A stretch of DNA of 11,042 bases from NCBI GenBank assembly GCA_964292325.1, contig CAXYVG010000108.1:1-11042 (forward strand). The letters are read 5' to 3'. Under the pieces are notes generated by a model. It did not search any database. It saw nothing but the letters and a program-made list of their open reading frames with translations, and was not told where the DNA came from. The position numbers and the translations under genes are program-made. Shown here one piece after another: positions 1 to 5,836 of this stretch. Source of the DNA: CTSoil-075 sp964292325. GTDB taxonomy: Bacteria > Bacillota > Negativicutes > DSM-13327. Positions within the stretch are counted from its first letter, which is position 1, and each line of letters begins with the position of its first letter.

Positions 1-1
1 C

Positions 2-1948
2 AATTATCTCACGGATTGTACCCAGATTCTATCCACTGTCTTATTGGACGGTTACGAATTACGCAAGGTTCCTATGAAAGCTGGAGTTAATATTGTAACA
101 GGAGAATCTAAAACTGGTAAGAGTGCCCTTGTTGAAATAATGGATTACTGTTTATGTAGTTCAAGATGTACTATACCTAAAGGGAAAATAACGGATTTTT
201 CATATCTTTACGTTATGCCTATGCTTATTAATCAAAATACATATGTAATTGCTAGATATAATTGGCAAAGTGGCGGTAAAATGTATGTTTTGAAAGAAGA
301 TAAGGACTTTGAAATAGACAAAATTAATCTGACATATTTTGATGATAAACCAAAATTGACTATAAAGGATGCACAATACGAAATAGAAGCAGCATTAGGA
401 TTATACGTAACAAATATGGTTGCTGATGGTGAAAAACAAGGGAAAAAAGCTTCATTAAGAAATATGGTTTCATATTTATTTCAACATCAAAACCTAATGG
501 CAAGTAAGTTTGCTTTATTTTATAGATTTTCAGATTTCTATAAAAGGAAGGATACTATCGAACAGTTTCCTGTTTTTGCAGGAATGATTGGACAAGAGTA
601 TTATAGCGACTTAATAGAACTTGCCAATTTAAATGCGCAGTTAAAGCGAAAACAAAAGATATTAAAAGCTAACGAAAAAAGCACAACCTATGTTAAAGAA
701 AATTTGCAACCTCTATTACAAGATTACTATGCATTGCTAGGTATTGAATTTAACCCAGCTATTACGGCTCAAAAAATGCTTAAACTTGCATCAAAATTAC
801 CTGAATTTGATGATTCACAACTTTTTAATGAGAGTGGTATTACAGAAAGATATCATTTATTGAATAAAGAGTTGGATGGATTAAGAGATCGAGAGAGAGA
901 GGTTTTGCTCAAAATTGATAATCTAGATAATGCAAGTAAAAATGGAATGGACTTTACTGGTATGTTACAGGAACTGAAAGAACAGACCAGTGTTGCAGAG
1001 ATTGCTGGTGTTGAATATACTTGTCCTTTATGTGGAATTACCTGTGAAGAAATTTCTCAGGACGATACAAAGTTATTAGAGGCTACAGAGTGGTTGGAAA
1101 ATGAGTTAGAGATTACTAGTAAATATACTACTGATTTCACAGAAGATGTTCGAAAGCTAAAAGAATTGCACGGAGAAATAGAAAATAAGATAAAAGATGT
1201 CTGGCGGCATATTAAAAATATTGAACGGAATTTTATCAACTCAAAAGAATTGGTTTCTAAGCGAGAAAAGGTTCATTATGCTAAAGCAAGAATAGCATTG
1301 TATTCTGAAATGGTTGACTCAGGGCTGTTTGATAGTGTTGATGAAGATCTTGATGATCTAAAAAATAAAATTTCATTATTAGAGGAAAGAATAAATGGTT
1401 TTGATTTAGATACTAAGAAATCTAAAGCTCAAACATTTTTATCAGATAACATGAATCACTTGTCACTTACACTGGACTTTGAGGAAGAATATCGTCCAAT
1501 CAATTTAAACTTTGGATTAGTTGATGAGACATTTGATGTTTATCAACATCGAGAGAAATATGAAAAAATCTTTTTATATGAAATGGGAAGTGGCGCAAAT
1601 TGGGTATCTTGTCATATCGCTCTATTTTTGAGTTTTTTAAGATATTTTGCTACTCAGGAAAAATCACCTATGCCATTAATTATGTTTTTTGATCAACCTA
1701 GTCAAGTTTATTTCCCTAAAAGTACACTTGGAAAAAATGATAAAAATGAGTTATCGCAAGCTGATTTAAAAGCGGTTAATCAGATGTACCAAACAATATT
1801 TGATGAAATTAATTGTATAGGAAAAGACACTGGAATTCTTCCACAAATATTAATTGTAGATCATGTTGATGGCAACGATTTGGACATAAAAGATGAGTTT
1901 GCGTCTTATGTTAGAAAAGATTGGAGAGATGGTGAAGCTTTGATATAA
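2..1948 (+). CDS. DUF3732-type ABC ATPase (ABC-3C-like), 5' end probably outside window
   Basis: Predicted SMC/Rad50-like ATPase of the DUF3732 family, which serves as the ATPase of ABC three-component conflict systems (family knowledge). Numbering from the TTG at 44, the sequence shows a Walker A at residues 20-27 (GESKTGKS), a long charged, helical middle, a CPLCG zinc-hook-like motif at 327-331 with a further Cys at 334, a signature-like MGSGAN near 513-518, a Walker B ending FFD(550)QPSQVYFP, and a switch-histidine region LIVDH (607). Gln follows the Walker B Asp where classical ABC ATPases have catalytic Glu; as I recall, DQPSQVYFP is typical of this family. The frame is open from base 2, and the residues before the TTG (QILSTVLL) resemble the family's first beta strand. 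The TTG has no ribosome site, so the true start is probably at or before the window edge. Codon use is AT-rich. The next gene follows after 66 bases without a terminator, suggesting cotranscription. Confidence 0.85.
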   Translation, partial: NYLTDCTQILSTVLLDGYELRKVPMKAGVNIVTGESKTGKSALVEIMDYCLCSSRCTIPKGKITDFSYLYVMPMLINQNTYVIARYNWQSGGKMYVLKEDKDFEIDKINLTYFDDKPKLTIKDAQYEIEAALGLYVTNMVADGEKQGKKASLRNMVSYLFQHQNLMASKFALFYRFSDFYKRKDTIEQFPVFAGMIGQEYYSDLIELANLNAQLKRKQKILKANEKSTTYVKENLQPLLQDYYALLGIEFNPAITAQKMLKLASKLPEFDDSQLFNESGITERYHLLNKELDGLRDREREVLLKIDNLDNASKNGMDFTGMLQELKEQTSVAEIAGVEYTCPLCGITCEEISQDDTKLLEATEWLENELEITSKYTTDFTEDVRKLKELHGEIENKIKDVWRHIKNIERNFINSKELVSKREKVHYAKARIALYSEMVDSGLFDSVDEDLDDLKNKISLLEERINGFDLDTKKSKAQTFLSDNMNHLSLTLDFEEEYRPINLNFGLVDETFDVYQHREKYEKIFLYEMGSGANWVSCHIALFLSFLRYFATQEKSPMPLIMFFDQPSQVYFPKSTLGKNDKNELSQADLKAVNQMYQTIFDEINCIGKDTGILPQILIVDHVDGNDLDIKDEFASYVRKDWRDGEALI

Positions 1949-2014
1949 AGCGTTTATGAAGGTATTAAGATAAATATTAACGACTCAGAGAGAGACATAC
2001 AAGGAGAACGAAAA

Positions 2015-3358
2015 ATGTTACCTATTACCCCGCATATCAATTTAATATTAAACCAATTGAAAAACCGTCTAGAATTAGTGGTTACTAGTGGGAATAGTGT
2101 CAAAGATGGGTATACTCACCTGAATCCGAATTATCAGGAGTTTAAAAGAGATCTTTCCTACTTCATGCACTATATTTTTTCTACCGATGAATTACGATAT
2201 GAGTTCGAAGAGTTGTTGACTTACAGAGAAAAGGTTAGAAGGAGCCAACATTTTACCGATTTACTCAATAAGGTCAGTACAGATATAAAGGCGTTAGGTG
2301 AATATCTTTCTGAATTAGACGCTTTTGGGATAAAATCTAGTAACGTTGATCAACGTATGGGTGGGCAGTTCGTTAACGTATTTTCACAATTAGTGTATCC
2401 AGTCTGCGGTACAGAGGAGCTTATTAAAACGATGGCTCTAGGTCCTGATATGACTAAATTTACAAGAGAAAAATTTATAACACTCTCTAATATTTTATGT
2501 AGGGAGGATGGTTTAGGATCGATATGCACGTACTGGTCTGATTCTAGTGATATAAATAGTACACAAATAATGGATAATACATTATGCTCATTAAAAGAGA
2601 TAATAACAGAATTAGAGTATATGGAGGAGTATGAGTATCAATTTATAAAGGCAGATGCGGCCGAAGAATTAATGCAGTTTTATTTAGTTACCAATCCAAG
2701 GCATGAAAGAAATCTTCCCCCAAATCTTCTTATCTTCAAAAGGATGATTAATGAAGGCAAGGCTTCTTCTAGTATACCGCGGTACATAGTGTGTTGCCAA
2801 AAGATCTGCGAGTACTTAATTAATAATTTATCAACCAGATTATCTAAAAAATCGGTACTGGAGCGTTTTAAAGCTTATGTAGAAGTATTTCGAGCGAGTG
2901 ACTACGTTGGAAGGGACGTCGTTGGGGAAAAAGAGTTCCAGAAGCTATTTGAAGAATTTATTTTCTACCATGGATTATATCCTTTAACTGAAGTCCCTCT
3001 GGGAGATGGTCGCCTAGATACTCTTTCGCTAAGCGCGGATCAGGCCTTTCTCTGTGAGATAAAACAAGTCGGCTTTGAAAAGAGGAACGAGACGCAATTA
3101 ACGGTAGATACTAAGGTCAAGCTCGGAATGCATGAACCTACGATCTACCACAGTCGATTGCAAGACTTCCCGAACCTACTCCCCGAGGTTAATGTAATAA
3201 TATTTTCAAAAATAGAATTCGGTCTATCAAAAAGTGAATGTACGGTTAATGGTTTGCATTATTACTTCTATGTTATTAATCTTGCGCCTAACTCACCTTC
3301 TAAACAGAAAAATTTTGAAGTAATTGATCCTGAAAGCCTATTTCTTAAGCAGGAATAA
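2015..3358 (+). CDS. uncharacterised protein with C-terminal PD-(D/E)XK nuclease-like motif
   Basis: I do not recognise the full-length family of this 447-residue protein. The first ~290 residues are mostly helical-looking, without signal peptide or membrane segment, so it is probably cytoplasmic. Around residues 290-400 there is a restriction-endonuclease-fold pattern: an acidic helix (EKEFQKLFEEF, about 306-316), then GDGRLD ending in D335, a strand, and CEIKQ with E348 and K350. D-x12-E-x-K is the classical PD-(D/E)XK spacing. A basic, charged segment follows, and then a hydrophobic strand (VNVIIFSK), as in that fold. I infer a DNA- or RNA-cleaving effector working with the upstream DUF3732 ATPase; this is not proven, and a non-catalytic role is possible. 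The ATG is chosen by AAGGAG at 2001-2006, 8 bases upstream. No clear terminator follows. It lies in the same AT-rich block as the ATPase. Confidence 0.8.
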   Translation: MLPITPHINLILNQLKNRLELVVTSGNSVKDGYTHLNPNYQEFKRDLSYFMHYIFSTDELRYEFEELLTYREKVRRSQHFTDLLNKVSTDIKALGEYLSELDAFGIKSSNVDQRMGGQFVNVFSQLVYPVCGTEELIKTMALGPDMTKFTREKFITLSNILCREDGLGSICTYWSDSSDINSTQIMDNTLCSLKEIITELEYMEEYEYQFIKADAAEELMQFYLVTNPRHERNLPPNLLIFKRMINEGKASSSIPRYIVCCQKICEYLINNLSTRLSKKSVLERFKAYVEVFRASDYVGRDVVGEKEFQKLFEEFIFYHGLYPLTEVPLGDGRLDTLSLSADQAFLCEIKQVGFEKRNETQLTVDTKVKLGMHEPTIYHSRLQDFPNLLPEVNVIIFSKIEFGLSKSECTVNGLHYYFYVINLAPNSPSKQKNFEVIDPESLFLKQE

Positions 3359-3482
3359 GGACAGCAAGGGGACGTTCTTTTTGCTTCATTCACCAGGTGA
3401 AAATATTAATCAAATTCAATTTTTAGTATATACCTATGCAAATATAGCCAAACTAAAGATGTAATTTAGCCGTAAGTTTTGC

Positions 3483-3500
3483 TATAATAAATATAGGAGA
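3483..3500 (+). promoter_or_regulatory. -10 box and ribosome site of the DUF4160 gene
   Basis: A perfect TATAAT at 3483-3488 lies 20 bases before the start codon, and AGGAGA at 3495-3500 gives an 8-base spacing to ATG 3509. The -35 region 17 bases upstream is poor, so a promoter is likely but not certain. The very short distance means a short 5' leader of about 15 bases. Confidence 0.45.
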
Positions 3501-3508
3501 TTGAATAT

Positions 3509-3757
3509 ATGCCAGTAATTGCTCGGTTCTACGGTATCGTAATAAAGATGTATTTTAACGACCATTTGCCACCACATTTTCATGCTTTTTATGGAGAATA
3601 TAATGGATTGTATGATTTAAATACATTAGCTATGCTGGAAGGTGATCTTCCAAGGCGTGCCCATGGCATGATTGCTGAGTGGGCAAAGAGAAACCAAGAA
3701 ATATTATTAAAGATGTGGAATACTCAGGAATTTCATAAATTAGAAGGTTTGGATTAA
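3509..3757 (+). CDS. DUF4160 domain protein
   Basis: An 82-residue protein matching the DUF4160 family over its whole length: the N-terminal strand PVIARFYGIVIKMYF, the family hallmark ND-HLPPHFHAFYGEY (about residues 17-31, with several His and aromatic residues), and the C-terminal helix ending in a W-x-x-H/N-type tail (EIL-KMW). Its molecular function is not established. The family is commonly encoded immediately before a DUF2442 gene, as here (21 bases apart), and such pairs have been suggested to be toxin-antitoxin-like, which remains inference. No signal peptide or membrane segment; probably cytoplasmic. Start supported by AGGAGA 8 bases upstream. Length is normal, so the gene looks intact. 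Confidence 0.85.
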   Translation: MPVIARFYGIVIKMYFNDHLPPHFHAFYGEYNGLYDLNTLAMLEGDLPRRAHGMIAEWAKRNQEILLKMWNTQEFHKLEGLD

Positions 3758-3778
3758 AAAGGAGGTGCAGAATGGTTT

Positions 3779-4024
3779 ATGATGCCACGTATTAGGCAGG
3801 TTCAGGCTTGTGATGATTATGTTCTGCATGTTATATTTGAAAATGGAGTAACCAAACTATATGATATAAAACCTAGATTGAATGATGAACGGTTCAGCGT
3901 TTTGCGCGATAAAGGATTATTTAAATCTGTGCAGGTTGATAGCGGTGGATTTGGAATCAGTTGGAATGATAATATTGATTTGAGTGAAAATGAACTTTGG
4001 ACTGAGGGCAAGGACTCAAAGTAA
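3779..4024 (+). CDS. DUF2442 domain protein, partner of DUF4160
   Basis: An 81-residue protein of the DUF2442 family: the start MMPRIRQVQA, the strand pair DDYVLHVIFENG-TKLYDIKP (about 12-32), then F-VLRDKGLFKSVQVD and the closing GISWNDNIDLSENELW (59-74), all characteristic. Function unknown; in many genomes it pairs with DUF4160, consistent with a small two-gene cassette. The strong AAGGAGG at 3759-3765 is 13 bases from ATG 3779 (16 from the second ATG at 3782), unusually far. A nearer ATG at 3772 opens a different frame and stops after 7 codons at 3795. MMPRI fits family N-termini, so 3779 is the preferred start. The frame stays open after the stop into the repeat copy at 4067. Confidence 0.8.
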   Translation: MMPRIRQVQACDDYVLHVIFENGVTKLYDIKPRLNDERFSVLRDKGLFKSVQVDSGGFGISWNDNIDLSENELWTEGKDSK

Positions 4025-4066
4025 TTTGGAAAACTGCGCTCCCTAGCAAAGCCAGAGGCTGCTACA

Positions 4067-4171
4067 ATGCCGATTCCATGGTTTGGCCAACTGATGAGCC
4101 AGCCACAGTTATTTGCTTATTTGATTCAGGCGGATACTTGGCTTAGAAAGTATAAGGTCGAAATTGTATAA
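4067..4171 (+). repeat. 34-codon coding-like repeat, copy 1 of 2 (microprotein or stranded protein tail)
   Basis: ATG-to-TAA reading of 34 residues starting MPIPWFGQLM and ending KYKVEIV. It matches 8012-8116 at 89 of 105 bases by hand count. Of 12 codons that differ, 8 are silent and 4 change a residue (Q/L, A/T, L/F, I/L), so the sequence has diverged under protein-level constraint. A weak AGAGG at 4054-4058 lies 8 bases before the ATG. It is also in frame with the end of the DUF2442 gene, and a weaker in-frame similarity with copy 2 seems to reach a few codons upstream (K-P-E-A-A / K-A-D-C-V). It is therefore either a small protein gene or the surviving C-terminus of a longer gene. I do not recognise the family. 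A hairpin begins 12 bases after the stop. Confidence 0.85.
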
Positions 4172-4183
4172 TGAATGATAAAG

Positions 4184-4228
4184 GGAGCAGAGAATACAGA
4201 GGAATTTATCCTCTGCATTCTCTGCTCC
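4184..4228. terminator. long hairpin, probable terminator for either strand
   Basis: Two 20-base arms (4184-4203 and 4209-4228) pair with a single A-C mismatch around a 5-base ATTTA loop. On the + strand it is followed only by TTCGC, so the classical U-tract is missing. On the - strand the sequence after the stem (CTTTATCATT) is somewhat more T-rich. It follows repeat copy 1 and precedes the next promoter region, so termination is the simplest role. Confidence 0.5.
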
Positions 4229-4387
4229 TTCGCAATACTTCAACTACATATTACAAGGGAAGGTAGTATTGTCTTGCGCCTGTCCCATTTCTTGCGGAGA
4301 AGTTACTTTTTGCTGTAAAAGGACATTATTTAAGAACACTACATAAGAACTTCGCATATTATATAAAAAATGAAAGGAGTGAATTAA

Positions 4388-4753
4388 ATGCGTTTTGATA
4401 AAGATTTTTTTGCTAATTGTATTGGAGCTGTAACTATATTAACGGATGATCGCGTTATATTTCAGGGACAAATTCTAAAGGATGACAATGAATTTCGTAA
4501 ATACTATGACGACGATAAATGTTGCCCACCAGTTAAGGTGGAAGTAGAGGCGAAATTAGACGACGATCCTGACTTTATCGTTTTGAGACTAACCTGCGAC
4601 CCTGCGATAATTAGAGACAACGCCACCATACAGGAGATTGAGCCCGATCTTTTTGAAGAAGGCGATATTATTAGGATCAATGTAAATCAAATTATTGCCG
4701 TAGGTCCTAGCCGTTGTTGCCTTGGCGATGAAGAAGAAAAAAAGAGCGACTGA
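4388..4753 (+). CDS. uncharacterised acidic 121-residue protein, Sm-like layout possible
   Basis: I cannot assign a named family. The protein is acidic, lacks a signal peptide or membrane segment, and has six cysteines, including two CC pairs (C45-C46 and C110-C111) plus C11 and C70. It looks beta-rich. The N-terminal part, GAVTILTDDRVIFQGQIL (13-30), resembles an Sm1-type strand pair. The part near the end, GDIIRINVNQIIAVGPSR (92-109), resembles an Sm2-type segment, so a small RNA-binding-like or other barrel is conceivable (inference only). The tail is highly charged (DEEEKKSD). Start fixed by AAGGAG at 4374-4379, 8 bases before the ATG. It is transcribed alone: hairpins lie on both sides, and a clear terminator begins 18 bases after its stop. 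Confidence 0.8.
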   Translation: MRFDKDFFANCIGAVTILTDDRVIFQGQILKDDNEFRKYYDDDKCCPPVKVEVEAKLDDDPDFIVLRLTCDPAIIRDNATIQEIEPDLFEEGDIIRINVNQIIAVGPSRCCLGDEEEKKSD

Positions 4754-4770
4754 TAATCAGAATAAATAAA

Positions 4771-4800
4771 GGAGAGCTTTAGATGGCTCTCTTTTGTTTT
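4771..4800 (+). terminator. intrinsic terminator after the 121-residue protein gene
   Basis: Stem GAGAGC (4772-4777) pairs with GCTCTC (4786-4791) around an 8-base loop, followed by a T-rich run CTTTTGTTTT to about 4800. It is short but well formed and sits 18 bases after the stop codon. Confidence 0.75.
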
Positions 4801-4846
4801 CCTTATTTTTTCTTAACAAAAATTTAACTTCTTACATCTGATTTTT

Positions 4847-4876
4847 TTGATATTATGTTAGCTATGGACGTATCAT
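4847..4876 (+). promoter_or_regulatory. sigma-A-type promoter of the PhnD-like/GGDEF-EAL operon
   Basis: TTGATA (4847-4852) and TATCAT (4871-4876) each match the consensus hexamers at 5 of 6 positions, with an 18-base spacer. The start of transcription would be near 4883, giving a leader of about 30 bases to ATG 4914. An alternative TATTAT at 4851-4856 has no convincing -35. Confidence 0.5.
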
Positions 4877-4913
4877 GTAGAAATATAACTATTTTTACAG
4901 AGTGAGGATAGAT

Positions 4914-5822
4914 ATGAGCAATATAATAAACATAAATATTTTAAGGATTGTAGTTTTTTTCGTGATCAGCGCATTCTTTGTGGCAGGAGTAAGCGGTTGC
5001 GGGAGTAGCGCATCAAAATCAGTTGAATCTAAGATGATGCCGGTACTTAGGATCGGGGCGATTCCAGCAGAAAGTAAGGTAAAGACCATCGATCAGTTCG
5101 CAAAATTTATGGATTACTTAGGCTACAAAACAGGCTGTAAAGTTGAGCTCTATGTTGCGGATAATTATGAGGGAATCATCAATAAAATGAAACAAGGAGA
5201 TATTGACATCGCGTGGTTTGGTCCTTTTTCCTATATAATTGCGGCAGAAACTGCTGGTGCAAGGGCTTTTGCCATTGATGATAATATTAAAAACGGAACA
5301 AATTATCATAGCGTTTTTATCGTTCATCCGGCAAGTAACATAAATTCAATTAAAGATTTTAAGGGACATACACTTGCGTTTGTTGACAAGGCATCTACTT
5401 CAGGCTATTTAATTCCGCAGGTGATTCTGAAAAGACAGGGAATCGATATTGATCATGATTTTGTTAATATTCAATTTGCCGGAAATCATGATGTGGCTAT
5501 TCTGGCAGTGAAAAAACGGCAAGTTGATATTGCGGCTGTAGCGGACAATATTCTTTTTAGTTTGCAGGAAAAAGGAATCGTCGGATACAAAGATTTTAAA
5601 ATTATTGCTTCGTCAGAAACAATTCCAAGTAACGTATGGGCGTATCGCGAGGGCTTATCTCCAGAACTTTTGGCCAAAGTGCGACAAGCCTTTTTTGATG
5701 TGTCCCAGGAAGACAAGGAAGCTCTTGGAATGTATGGCAAAGATCTTGTAACAGGCTTCGTTCCAACCACTGATAAACAGTATGATATCATTAGAGATAC
5801 AGTTAAAGAATTAGGGATTTAG
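4914..5822 (+). CDS. PhnD-family phosphate/phosphonate-type substrate-binding lipoprotein
   Basis: Extracytoplasmic solute-binding protein of the phosphate/phosphite/phosphonate (PhnD-like) type, 302 residues. A lipoprotein signal is clear: a hydrophobic stretch at about 9-26 followed by lipobox VSGC with Cys29. The mature protein shows the family landmarks LRIGAIPAE, GDIDIAWFGPFSYI, the ligand-loop STSGYLIPQ, GNHDVAILAVKKRQVDIAAV and IPSNVWAYREGLSP. The start ATG 4914 is chosen because AGTGAGGA at 4901-4908 is its ribosome site; a GTG at 4902 lies within that site. The gene for an sCache-GGDEF-EAL protein follows after 14 bases, so the two form an operon. No transporter permease or ATPase is nearby, so I infer that this protein presents a ligand to the signalling partner. 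The ligand is unknown; an oxyanion such as phosphate, phosphite or a phosphonate is only a family-level guess. Confidence 0.88.
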   Translation: MSNIININILRIVVFFVISAFFVAGVSGCGSSASKSVESKMMPVLRIGAIPAESKVKTIDQFAKFMDYLGYKTGCKVELYVADNYEGIINKMKQGDIDIAWFGPFSYIIAAETAGARAFAIDDNIKNGTNYHSVFIVHPASNINSIKDFKGHTLAFVDKASTSGYLIPQVILKRQGIDIDHDFVNIQFAGNHDVAILAVKKRQVDIAAVADNILFSLQEKGIVGYKDFKIIASSETIPSNVWAYREGLSPELLAKVRQAFFDVSQEDKEALGMYGKDLVTGFVPTTDKQYDIIRDTVKELGI

Positions 5823-5836
5823 TAGGGGTCAATATT

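Noticed and set aside
4902..4913. GTG start of the PhnD-like lipoprotein
   Set aside because: The GTG is part of the GTGAGGA ribosome site that serves ATG 4914; starting at ATG also gives a normal lipoprotein signal.
5486..5791. Minus-strand ORF of 101 codons inside the PhnD-like gene
   Set aside because: Shadow of a well-supported gene; no family features or ribosome site.
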